Positions 1 to 8,016 of a stretch of 64,000 nucleotides of DNA are shown one piece after another. Position 1 is the first letter of the stretch; each line of letters opens with the position of its first letter. The translations under genes were made by a program, and so were the position numbers. The stretch is from positions 80,484 to 144,483 of the forward strand of contig JBIQLW010000006.1 in assembly GCA_044463945.1 (NCBI GenBank), read 5' to 3'. The stretch is from 62-47 sp044463945 (GTDB taxonomy: Bacteria > Pseudomonadota > Alphaproteobacteria > Rhizobiales > Xanthobacteraceae). The notes under the pieces are model-generated. The model worked only from the letters and a program-made list of their open reading frames with translations. It was not told the origin of the DNA and searched no databases.

Positions 1-252
1 CCCGCCATGGACGGAGGTCCAGTAGATCACGACATAGGTCGAAATGCCGAACAGCGCGCCATGACCGAGCGAGGTCCGCCCCGCATAGCCGGCGAGGATG
101 TCGATGGACATCGCCAGCAGCGCAAAGATCAAGATCTCGTTGGCGATGCTCATCTGATAGGACGACACCACCAGAGGCAGCGCGCCGAAGATGACGAGCA
201 CCAGCAGGAAGCCCGAGGCCGAACGCTGGATCGCCGCAATGGTGCTGCCCAT
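1..252 (-). CDS. livM: Branched-chain amino acid-type ABC permease LivM, N-terminal part (cut by window edge)
   Basis: The first 84 codons run off the left edge of the window. The product begins MGSTIAAIQRS, then a hydrophobic segment and the stretch NEILIFALLAMSIDILAGYAG, followed by SLGHGALFGI, which is typical of LivM-family permeases. Its ATG shares one base with the livH stop (TGATG), so the two are translationally coupled. With LivH it would form the membrane channel of a HAAT-type importer. The ATPases and binding protein are probably beyond the edge. The substrate is not shown; the neighbouring hydrolases suggest an amide, imide or ring-cleavage acid rather than a branched-chain amino acid (inference). 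Confidence 0.85.
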   Translation of the reverse strand, partial: MGSTIAAIQRSASGFLLVLVIFGALPLVVSSYQMSIANEILIFALLAMSIDILAGYAGRTSLGHGALFGISTYVVIYWTSVHGG

Positions 253-1109
253 CACGCCCTCCCGAACAGGCCGAGCGGACGGAAGGCGAGGATCGCGGCC
301 ATGGGTCCGAAGATGACGAAATAGGCCAGTTCAGGGAACATGACCTGGCCGATGGTGTTCAGCATACCGACCAGCAGCGCCCCCACCGCCGCGCCCACCA
401 GGCTGCCGCTGCCGCCGATGATGACGATCGCCAGCGAAAAGACCAGGATCTCGGAATCCGCCGTCGGATAAAGCGTGAGGAATGCGCCGCCGATCGTGCC
501 GCCGAGCCCGGCGAGCGAGGCGCCGAGCATCGAGGTCGCGAGAAAAACCCGGCGGATGTTGATGCCCATCGCCTCGACCATTTCGGCATCATCGACGCCG
601 GCGCGGATCAGCGCGCCGAGGCGCGTGCGATTGAGCAGCAGCCACAGCGCGATGAAGACGAAAATCCCCAGCCCCAGCACGAACAGGCGATAGGTCGGAT
701 AATAGATGCCCGCGAAACGCACCGCGCCACGCAGCGCCGCCGGGATCTGCACCGAAAAGGTATCGCCGCCCCAGATCACCAGCGCGATATCGTTCAACAC
801 GAAGGCGACGCCGAGCGTGAGCAGCACCTCGCGCAGCACGAAGCCCCGCACGAAGCGCAGCAGGCCCTGATCGATCATCAGCCCTAGGAACGCCACGAAC
901 AGCATCGACGCCACCAGGCCCAGAACGAAATTGCCGGTGCCGAGCGTGACCGAATAGCCGATGTAGCCGCCGAACAGATAGAGCGCGCCGTGCGCCAGAT
1001 TGACGATGCGCAACAGGCCGAAGATCAGCGTGAAGCCGGACGCAACGATAAAGAGCAGCGCCGCCAACGTCAGTCCGTTGAGTATCTGGACGAGGTTGAG
1101 GCTCGCCAC
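252..1109 (-). CDS. livH: Branched-chain amino acid-type ABC permease LivH
   Basis: 285-residue polytopic inner-membrane protein of normal LivH length. It opens MASLNLVQILNGLTLAALLF and has the family stretch FGLLRIVNLAHGALYLFGGYIGY near residues 30-50, plus GAxLAGLGGTIGG near 195-210 and a late IIGGSGSLVGA segment. It lies 3 bp after the deacetylase gene and overlaps livM by one base, so it belongs to the same leftward operon. Role: one half of the membrane channel of an ATP-driven importer for an unidentified small organic substrate. Confidence 0.9.
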   Translation of the reverse strand: MASLNLVQILNGLTLAALLFIVASGFTLIFGLLRIVNLAHGALYLFGGYIGYSVTLGTGNFVLGLVASMLFVAFLGLMIDQGLLRFVRGFVLREVLLTLGVAFVLNDIALVIWGGDTFSVQIPAALRGAVRFAGIYYPTYRLFVLGLGIFVFIALWLLLNRTRLGALIRAGVDDAEMVEAMGINIRRVFLATSMLGASLAGLGGTIGGAFLTLYPTADSEILVFSLAIVIIGGSGSLVGAAVGALLVGMLNTIGQVMFPELAYFVIFGPMAAILAFRPLGLFGRA

Positions 1110-1112
1110 GAA

Positions 1113-2003
1113 CTAGCCTCCGCCCGCCAGGGCATCCGGGCGCTCGCTCAGATACCAGTCGTAAATCTGCTCGCCGGTCCAGAACGCGACGTCCGGCAAG
1201 CGGCTGATTTTCTCAAGAATGCGCCGGAAGTGTTTGGCGCGATGCGGCGCGCCCATGATGTAGGGATGGACCACCAGCGCCATCACGCGCGCCGAACTCG
1301 CGCTGTCGTGATAGATCTGTTCGAACTGATCCATCGCCCGGTCGTGGTACTCGCCGGCCTTGTGATGCTGGATCAGCATCATGGCGACGTCGTTGCACTC
1401 CTGCGTGTAGGGAATATTGACGATGGGCTTGGTGCGCGTCTTCAGCACGACAGGCTGATCGTCCAGCACCCAGTCGCAGACATATGAGAATCCTTCCTCC
1501 ACCAGAAGATCGGGCGTCTCCCAGGTTTCTGTCAGGCCGGGCCCAAGCCATCCGCGCGGCGCCTTGCCGGTGAACTGCCTGATCGCCTGCGCGGTCTTGC
1601 GAATGTCCTCGCGCTCGTCGGGGACCTTCTGCATGTTCTTCTGGCCGAAGCCGTGCCCCATGAACTCCCACTTGCGCTCCAGCGCGGCGCGCGAGATCGC
1701 CTCATAGGTCTCGACCGCCTTGCCGTTGATCGCCAGCACCGCCCTGATGCCGTGATTGTCGAGCGCTTCAAGCAGACGCCAGAAGCCGACGCGGTTGCCG
1801 TATTCGTGCCATGCCCAGTTCGGAATATCGGGCAGCGGCGCACCGCCCGCCGGCGGCGTCAGCACGGTGCGCGGCATGGTCTCGCGCGGGTCCCACTCCT
1901 CGATGTTGACGATCACCCACACCACCATGCGCGCCTTGCCCGGCAGCTTCAGCGGCTTGCGATCGACGATTGCCGAATACGAAATTCGTTCCTGCGGCAA
2001 CAC
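1113..2003 (-). CDS. Polysaccharide deacetylase-family hydrolase, PuuE/cyclic-imide type
   Basis: 296 residues, no signal peptide, so probably cytoplasmic. It carries NodB-type carbohydrate esterase family signatures in the variant seen in PuuE allantoinases: VNIEEWDPRE near residue 33, MGHGFGQKNMQ near 115, GWLGPGLTETWETP near 150 and HPYIMGAPHRAKHF near 250. PuuE-like members hydrolyse C-N bonds of cyclic amides such as allantoin or imides rather than acetyl-sugars. It sits 2 bp after an FAH-family hydrolase and 3 bp before livH, so a role in catabolism of an imported cyclic or acylated nitrogen compound is inferred. The actual substrate cannot be read from sequence. Confidence 0.8.
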   Translation of the reverse strand: MLPQERISYSAIVDRKPLKLPGKARMVVWVIVNIEEWDPRETMPRTVLTPPAGGAPLPDIPNWAWHEYGNRVGFWRLLEALDNHGIRAVLAINGKAVETYEAISRAALERKWEFMGHGFGQKNMQKVPDEREDIRKTAQAIRQFTGKAPRGWLGPGLTETWETPDLLVEEGFSYVCDWVLDDQPVVLKTRTKPIVNIPYTQECNDVAMMLIQHHKAGEYHDRAMDQFEQIYHDSASSARVMALVVHPYIMGAPHRAKHFRRILEKISRLPDVAFWTGEQIYDWYLSERPDALAGGG

Positions 2004-2005
2004 GA

Positions 2006-2698
2006 TCAGGACTCCTTTCCGACAATGGAGAACGCAAGCGGCGCGAGCCCTTCCACCGAAACCACGAGCCTGTCGCCCGGCACGATGGGTCCGACACCCG
2101 CCGGAGTGCCGGTCATGATCAGGTCACCGGCCTGCAACCGATAGGATTTCGAAAGGTTCGCGATGATCTCCGGCGTGTTCCAGATCATCTGGCTCAGATC
2201 GCCCCGCTGACGCTCGACGCCGTTGACCGATAGCGAAATCGCGCCGCGCAGCCGATGCCCGACGTCGGCGACCGGATGGATGGCGCCGCACGGCGCCGAC
2301 TGATCGAACGCCTTGCCGATCTCCCATGGCAACCCGGCCTTGAACGACTCGCGCTGCCGGTCACGCCGCGTCAGATCGACGCCGACGGCATATCCAAAGA
2401 CGACATCCAGCGCGCGATCCACCGGAACGTCCACGGCTTCAGCGCCGATCGCGACCACCAGTTCGGCCTCGAACTGAAGATCTTCGGTCTGCGGCGGATA
2501 GGCGACGTCGGCGCCGCCGGCCACCACCGCATCCGCCGGCTTCTGGAAAAAGAACGGCGGATCGCGCTCGTCGCCTTCCTTCATCTCGCGAATATGCGCG
2601 ACGTAGTTTCGTCCCACGCAATAAACGCGCCGAACCGGGAATTGATCCTCTCGCCCGACAATGGGCAGCGCGGCAATTCGCGGACTGAAAACAAACAT
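2006..2698 (-). CDS. Fumarylacetoacetate hydrolase (FAH) family protein
   Basis: 230 residues from the chosen ATG, which gives the usual start MFVFSPR followed by the conserved VRRVYCVGRNYVAHIREM. A longer reading frame reaches 2773 but would run into the divergent regulatory region. Metal-binding family features are visible: FEAELVVAIG (acidic ligands), GVDLTRRDRQ and the end motif GDLIMTGTPAGVGP. Members cleave C-C bonds or decarboxylate/hydrolyse beta-diketo acids such as fumarylpyruvate or 2-oxohept-3-enedioate. It is the first gene of the leftward operon, so probably the most directly controlled by the divergent GntR regulator. Confidence 0.85.
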   Translation of the reverse strand: MFVFSPRIAALPIVGREDQFPVRRVYCVGRNYVAHIREMKEGDERDPPFFFQKPADAVVAGGADVAYPPQTEDLQFEAELVVAIGAEAVDVPVDRALDVVFGYAVGVDLTRRDRQRESFKAGLPWEIGKAFDQSAPCGAIHPVADVGHRLRGAISLSVNGVERQRGDLSQMIWNTPEIIANLSKSYRLQAGDLIMTGTPAGVGPIVPGDRLVVSVEGLAPLAFSIVGKES

Positions 2699-2773
2699 GG
2701 ATGCAGCCTGCCGAACATGGTGACGGCAAACGCCGGCCCGCAGAACAGCGACCGGCGCCCTCCTTTTCAACAA

Positions 2774-2822
2774 TCAAATTATACAATCTTTATTCTGTCA
2801 ACCAAAGATGTATACATCTTGG
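2774..2822. promoter_or_regulatory. Probable GntR/FCD operator region between divergent operons
   Basis: Positions 2805-2820 form a perfect 16-bp palindrome, AAGATGTATACATCTT, with the GTATAC core common in operators of FCD-type GntR regulators. About 30 bp (near three helical turns) to the left, 2777-2790 holds a related half-conserved copy, AATTATACAATCTT. Both lie in the AT-rich gap between the FAH-family gene and the gntR gene. Binding by the neighbouring regulator is inferred. Confidence 0.6.
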
Positions 2823-2959
2823 CAAGACCACAACCTCAGCCGCGTTGCTCCGGCGTCGGCCGGTCGCCGCTTCGGGTCCGTTTGAATCAACTCGGCCTTT
2901 CCATCCGATGCGGGAATATGCCATTAATCCCGACTTGAACCCCAGCGAAGAGCCCGCCG

Positions 2960-3682
2960 ATGGCGCCCCGCCCCCGCCGATCCATGACACTCCCCGAGGA
3001 GGAAACCCTCACGCGAAGTGTATCCATAACCGATACGCTTCGCTCCTCCATCCTCGCCGGCGAATTCAAACCGGGCGAGCGAATCTATGAAGTCAATCTG
3101 TCGGAGCAGCTCGACGTTTCGCGAACGCCGATCCGCGAAGCCTTGAAGGTTCTCGCCGGCGAGGGGCTGCTGGACTACATCCCGAACCGGGGCTATCACG
3201 TCCGCGAATATTCGGTCGATGATATCGTCCAGGCCTATGAGATTCGCGCCGCGCTCGAAGGGCTCGCGGCAAGGCGCGCAGCACAACTCGGCATGTCCGC
3301 CGAGGAACGCGCGATCGTCGAAGCCGCGCTGCGCGATGGCGAGATCCTTCTGAACAAGAGCCGGCTCTCGGCCGTGGACCGCAACCAGTACGGCATCATC
3401 AACACCGCGATCCATAGCGCGATTCATGCCGCGGGGCAGTCGCGTATGCTGCGCGACATGCTGCGCCAGTCGCAACAGATCGCGCCGTCCTCGCATCGCA
3501 ACGTCATTGCCTTCGAGCTATCGGACGTGCGCCGCCGCCACGACGACCATCACCGCATCTATGAAGCCATTCTCTGCCGCGACGCCGGCCGCGCCGAGTT
3601 GCTCATGCGCGACCACGTCGAGAGCATCAAGGTCTCGCTGCTCCGCTCGATCTCGCGGGACCTGCTGCCCCGACGATCCTGA
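2960..3682 (+). CDS. GntR-family transcriptional regulator, FCD (FadR-like) subfamily
   Basis: 240 residues. The N-terminal winged helix covers about residues 18-85, including LSEQLDVSRTPIREALKVL and NRGYHVREYS. The C-terminal all-helical FCD effector domain (about 90-235) shows EIRAALEGLAARRAA, FHxxIHxAAGQSRML-like spacing (IHSAIHAAGQSRML) and HHRIYEAILCRDAGRAELLMRDHVE, with the usual metal/ligand histidines. It is divergent from the FAH/deacetylase/Liv operon and very probably represses it and itself. The effector is probably the substrate or a pathway acid. Start: ATG 2960; ATG 2984 is an alternative. Confidence 0.85.
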   Translation: MAPRPRRSMTLPEEETLTRSVSITDTLRSSILAGEFKPGERIYEVNLSEQLDVSRTPIREALKVLAGEGLLDYIPNRGYHVREYSVDDIVQAYEIRAALEGLAARRAAQLGMSAEERAIVEAALRDGEILLNKSRLSAVDRNQYGIINTAIHSAIHAAGQSRMLRDMLRQSQQIAPSSHRNVIAFELSDVRRRHDDHHRIYEAILCRDAGRAELLMRDHVESIKVSLLRSISRDLLPRRS

Positions 3683-3969
3683 CATCAGGGCGATCGCCGC
3701 TTTCGCCTCGCGACGAGCTTATTCCGGCTCAGCGTTTTCCTTTGGGACGCGTTCGCAATGCCGCTCTGAAGCAGCAGAACACTATCGCCCTGTCGAGGGC
3801 GCGAACGGTCCGATCCGCAGGTTAAATTCGACCCCTCCCATCGGGAACCTTGGCCCGATTGTCCGGCTGCCTCGCCATGCATTGATCACCGCCGCGCCCG
3901 CCGAAGCGTCGCGAAGGAACGTCCCGGCCCGCGCCGAATTGAATCCCACCGGATCCACGGAGAATGCAT

Positions 3970-4492
3970 ATGGCAAACTCACAGGCCCCCGCTACGGCCG
4001 TGGCATCAGATCGGACGACACCACCCATGCAGAAGGTTGTCGTCACCCTTCTCGTCAACGGCGCCGAAACGGAACTTGAGATCGCACCGTGGACGACGCT
4101 GCTGGATGCCCTGCGCGACCGGCTGCATCTGACAGGAACCAAGAAAGGCTGCGACCATGGCCAGTGCGGCGCCTGCACCGTGCTGCTCAACGGGCGACCG
4201 ATCAACGCCTGCCTCGCGCTGGCGGTGATGCAGGATGGCGCCGAAGTCACCACCATAGAAGGCCTCGCTCATGACGGAATCCTCCACGGTGCAACAGGCC
4301 TTTATCGATCACGATGCCTTCCAGTGCGGCTACTGCACGCCGGGACAGATCTGCTCGGCGGTCGGCCTGATTAACGACGGCAGGGCCAGAACCCGCGACG
4401 AAATCCGCGAGACGATGAGCGGCAACATCTGCCGCTGCGGCGCCTACCCCAATATCGTGGCGGCAATCGAGCAGGCGGTGAAGGCAATATGA
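3970..4492 (+). pseudogene. paoA: PaoA-type [2Fe-2S] subunit of aldehyde oxidoreductase, frameshifted
   Basis: The first part (from ATG 3970, preceded by GGAG) encodes the plant-type [2Fe-2S] domain with KGCDHGQCGACTVLLNGR. The second part, one frame over, encodes the helical [2Fe-2S] domain with FQCGYCTPGQICSA and SGNICRCGAYPNI and ends at 4492. The frame breaks between 4287 and 4289: codons read ...ILH, one stray G, then VQQAFIDHD. Relatives have ILHPVQQ/NLHPMQ there, so loss of two bases of a Pro codon (CCG to G) explains it exactly. All eight cluster cysteines survive across the two frames. An ATG at 4271 in the second frame could start a separate fragment. It may be a genuine inactivating mutation or a sequence error. 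It lacks the Tat signal that E. coli PaoA has. Confidence 0.8.
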
Positions 4493-5505
4493 ACAGCTTC
4501 CAGTATATCCGCGCACAGGATGTCGCTGACGCTCTGAGGCAATCGGCCACTGACCGGTCAACCCGGTTCATTGCCGGTGGTACAAACCTCGTCGACCTGA
4601 TGAAATATGACGTCGAGCATCCTGCTCGTTTGATCGACATTTCACATCTGCCGCTGCGAGCGATCGATGAAACGCCGGACGGAGGACTTCGCATCGGCGC
4701 TCTGGTGCCGAACTCGGACCTCGCATGGCATCCGCGAGTGAAGGATCGCTACCCTCTCTTGTCGAGCGCCCTTCTTGCGGGTGCTTCGACGCAGCTTCGC
4801 AACATGGCGTCCACCGGCGGCAATCTGCTGCAACGCACGCGCTGTCTGTACTTCTACGACGTTGCTACGCCCTGCAACAAACGCGAACCCGGCAGCGGAT
4901 GTTCGGCTATCGGCGGCATCAACCGGATCAACGCGATTCTCGGAACCAGCGATGCCTGCATCGCCACGCATCCGTCCGATATGTGCGTCGCGTTGGCGGC
5001 GCTCGATGCCACCGTTCATGTCACAGGCCCCGATGGCGCGCGCACGATCCCGATGGCGGATTTCCATCGTCTGCCCGGCGATATGCCCGAACGCGATACG
5101 AACCTCGAGGCCGATGAGATCGTCACGGCGATTGAACTTCCCGCGAACGGCTTTCGCACGAACCATACCTACCTGAAAATTCGCGACCGCCTGTCATATG
5201 CCTTCGCGCTGGTTTCCGTCGCCGCCGCATTCGAGATCGACAACGGCATCATCCGTCAAGCCAGACTGGCGCTCGGTGGCGTCGCCCACAAGCCCTGGCG
5301 CGATCCGGAGGCCGAAACAGCTCTGATAGGCCAGCCCATCGATCAGAGGACGTTCGCGAAGGCCGCTGATATCGTCCTGCGTAACGCAAAGGGATACGGC
5401 CACAATGATTTCAAGATCGATCTCGCCCGGCGCACCGTCATTCGCGCTCTGAACCAGGCGGCGCGGGGCACGCCGCAATCGCAGTCGGACAAGAGGATCG
5501 CGTGA
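4489..5505 (+). CDS. paoB: PaoB-type FAD-binding subunit with [4Fe-4S] insert, aldehyde oxidoreductase
   Basis: 338 residues of the CO-dehydrogenase flavoprotein family. The FAD site motif FIAGGTNLVDLMK is near residue 27 and a second, ASTGGNLLQRTRC, near 107. The insert that distinguishes PaoB/YagS is present: Cys119, Cys129 (PCNKREPGSGC), Cys138 and Cys157 (SDACIATHPSDM), which bind an extra [4Fe-4S] cluster in E. coli PaoB. The ATG overlaps the paoA stop (ATGA), and its own end overlaps the paoC GTG start (GTGA), so the three genes are translationally coupled. Role: passes electrons between the [2Fe-2S] subunit, FAD and acceptor. Confidence 0.9.
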   Translation: MNSFQYIRAQDVADALRQSATDRSTRFIAGGTNLVDLMKYDVEHPARLIDISHLPLRAIDETPDGGLRIGALVPNSDLAWHPRVKDRYPLLSSALLAGASTQLRNMASTGGNLLQRTRCLYFYDVATPCNKREPGSGCSAIGGINRINAILGTSDACIATHPSDMCVALAALDATVHVTGPDGARTIPMADFHRLPGDMPERDTNLEADEIVTAIELPANGFRTNHTYLKIRDRLSYAFALVSVAAAFEIDNGIIRQARLALGGVAHKPWRDPEAETALIGQPIDQRTFAKAADIVLRNAKGYGHNDFKIDLARRTVIRALNQAARGTPQSQSDKRIA

Positions 5506-7880
5506 GCGTCCAGGACACGACCCGCCCGCGGCGAAAACCCTCCGGTCCGGCAGGCATCAACCGCCGCAACCTGCTCAAGGGCACCGCGGCATTCGGCGTC
5601 CTCGCAAGCGAGGCGTCGCAGAGAACGGCAACCGCCAAGACGACCGGATGGATGAGACAAGCGAGTTTACCGATGACCCGTTACACCGGCACAGCAACAT
5701 CCCGCATCGACGGACGCGACAAGGTCACCGGCATCGCGCGCTATGCGGCGGAGTTTGACGCGCCCGACCTTGCCCATGCCAGCGTGGTGACCTCGCCGAT
5801 CGCAAAGGGTCGCATCACGCAGATCGACATAACGCCGGCGATGAAGGTGGAAGGTGTCATCGCCGTGCTCACGCACCAGAATCGCCCCGCCATGGCAGAC
5901 GATGACGAAGCCTACAGGGACGCCGTTGCCCCCGAGACGGGCTCCCCGTTTCGGCCGCTGTATGACGACCGGATCAAGTTCAGCGGCCAGCCGGTGGCGC
6001 TGGTGCTGGCTGAGGATATTGAGACGGCAAGCTACGCAGCCTCCCTTGTCCGTGTTGCATATGATGAGGAGCCGCATGTCACCGATATCGTTCGGGAGCG
6101 CGGCAGCGCCGTCGCGCTCAAGCCGCCTGCCAAACCGCGCGGAAATGCCGCGAAGGTTTTCGCGGAATCGGCTGTCCGACATCAGGCCGACTATTTCGTC
6201 CCGGTCGAGCATCACAATCCGATGGAGCTGTTTGCCTCCACCGCCATCTGGGAGAATGGAAAGCTGACCGTCTATGACAAGACCCAGGGCGTGCAGAACG
6301 TTCACGGCTATTTGCGTGAGGTATTCGAATGCGATTCCGGTGACATCCGCGTCGTATCGCCTTACGTCGGCGGCGCGTTCGGGTCGGGTCTGCGGCCCGC
6401 ACATCAGGCTGCGCTTGCTGTGCTGGCTGCCCGCGCGATTCGTCGCTCGGTGCGCCTCGTCCTGACGCGTCAACAGATGTACACGGTCGGCTATCGGCCG
6501 GCGATGATTCAGCGCATCCGGATCGGCGCAACGGCCGACGGCGCGCTGAATGCGATCACCCACGACGCGGTGACATCGACATCGCAGTATGAGGACTTCC
6601 ATCGCAACGAAACGACATGGTCGAGCCTTCTTTATCAGAGCGAAACGGCCAGCTACGACCATAAGCTCGCCCATCTCGATCTTCCCACCGGCTGCGACAT
6701 GCGGGCGCCGAGCGCGGCGACCGGCGTGTATGCGCTGGAAGCGGCGATGGATGAGCTGGCGGTTACGCTCAAAATGGACCCGATCGAACTGCGGCTGAAA
6801 TGCTACTCCGATCGCGACCAAAGCAACGGTCTGCCTTTCAGCAGCAAGAACTTGCGTGAATGCTACCGCCAGGGCGCGGAGGCCTTCGGCTGGAGCCGGC
6901 GCAACCCCGCGCCCCGCGCGATGCGGGAGGGTCACGAACTGATCGGCTGGGGCATGGCGACGGGGGTGTGGGAGGCATTGCAGATGCCGATCACCGTCCG
7001 GATCGTCCTCACGTCGAACGGCCACGCTGACGTCTCGTGCGCAACCGCCGACATCGGCACCGGGACCTATACGATCATGGCGCAGGTGGCCGCCGACGTG
7101 CTCGGCCTTCCGCTCGAGGCGATCTCGATCAAGCTCGGCGATTCAACGCTTCCGCAATCGCCGGTCGAGGGCGGATCATGGATGGCGGCCTCGGCCTCCA
7201 ATGGCATTGTTACCACCGGCAAGGCGATCCGCGACGATCTCCTGAAGCTGGCGCAGCGCATCCCCGGCTCATCATTCAAGGGCTTGAGCAGCGACGACGT
7301 GGTGCTCGCCAATGGCGCGCTCGCATCGCGAGCCAACGGCCAGGATGCCATTACAATCGCCGACCTGATGCGCTCGGCAAGCATTGAGCGGATCGAGCGC
7401 GAGGAAAAGACGACATTCGCCAAGGATGATGCCCACGCTCACAACACCCATTCGGCGATCTTCGCAGAGGTGAAGGTCGACGAGGACATCGGCGTGATCC
7501 GCGTCACCCGCATCGTCAGCGCCGTCGCGGCCGGACGCATTCTCAACCTCAAGACCGCGCGCAGCCAAGTGATGGGCGGCATGGTGTGGGGGATCGGCAT
7601 GGCGCTACACGAGGAAACGCTGATCGATCATCGCTTCGGGCGAATGATGAATGCCAACATCGCCGAGTACCACGTTCCGGTGAACGCCGACGTTCACGAC
7701 ATCGATGTGATCTTCGTCGACGAGCAGGACGAATTCGTCAACCCGATGGGAATCAAGGGGCTTGGGGAGATCGGGATCGTCGGCGTTCCGGCCGCGATCG
7801 CCAATGCCGTCTATCATGCGACAGGCGTGCGCGTGCGGGATCTTCCCATTACGCTCGACAAGCTGACGCGAACAGCCTGA
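5502..7880 (+). CDS. paoC: PaoC-type molybdopterin-binding catalytic subunit, aldehyde oxidoreductase
   Basis: 792 residues, xanthine-oxidase family large subunit. It has SRIDGRDKVTGIARYAAE near residue 67, the Mo-cofactor region with VGGAFGSG, DIGTGTYTIMAQVAAD and the C-terminal GIKGLGE in which Glu756 matches the catalytic glutamate. The start is GTG 5502, in a GTGA overlap with paoB. About 45 residues precede the usual start of PaoC and contain R21-R22-NLLKGTAAFGVLA, a Tat-like motif with a weak hydrophobic stretch; E. coli PaoC has none. Substrate is likely aromatic aldehydes or related heterocycles (family inference). No PaoD/XdhC-like maturation factor is adjacent. Confidence 0.88.
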   Translation: MSVQDTTRPRRKPSGPAGINRRNLLKGTAAFGVLASEASQRTATAKTTGWMRQASLPMTRYTGTATSRIDGRDKVTGIARYAAEFDAPDLAHASVVTSPIAKGRITQIDITPAMKVEGVIAVLTHQNRPAMADDDEAYRDAVAPETGSPFRPLYDDRIKFSGQPVALVLAEDIETASYAASLVRVAYDEEPHVTDIVRERGSAVALKPPAKPRGNAAKVFAESAVRHQADYFVPVEHHNPMELFASTAIWENGKLTVYDKTQGVQNVHGYLREVFECDSGDIRVVSPYVGGAFGSGLRPAHQAALAVLAARAIRRSVRLVLTRQQMYTVGYRPAMIQRIRIGATADGALNAITHDAVTSTSQYEDFHRNETTWSSLLYQSETASYDHKLAHLDLPTGCDMRAPSAATGVYALEAAMDELAVTLKMDPIELRLKCYSDRDQSNGLPFSSKNLRECYRQGAEAFGWSRRNPAPRAMREGHELIGWGMATGVWEALQMPITVRIVLTSNGHADVSCATADIGTGTYTIMAQVAADVLGLPLEAISIKLGDSTLPQSPVEGGSWMAASASNGIVTTGKAIRDDLLKLAQRIPGSSFKGLSSDDVVLANGALASRANGQDAITIADLMRSASIERIEREEKTTFAKDDAHAHNTHSAIFAEVKVDEDIGVIRVTRIVSAVAAGRILNLKTARSQVMGGMVWGIGMALHEETLIDHRFGRMMNANIAEYHVPVNADVHDIDVIFVDEQDEFVNPMGIKGLGEIGIVGVPAAIANAVYHATGVRVRDLPITLDKLTRTA

Positions 7881-8016
7881 GGGCCGACTGCCGAAGCCTC
7901 CTTTTCCCGCCATCCGGTGCGAGCCTCCGATCGGGAACCATCGATCGCTCGAAGCATTGGCTTATCAGCAGGGCCTTTTTCGGACATCGCCCGCATTCCC
8001 AACCGCTGAGAACTGC

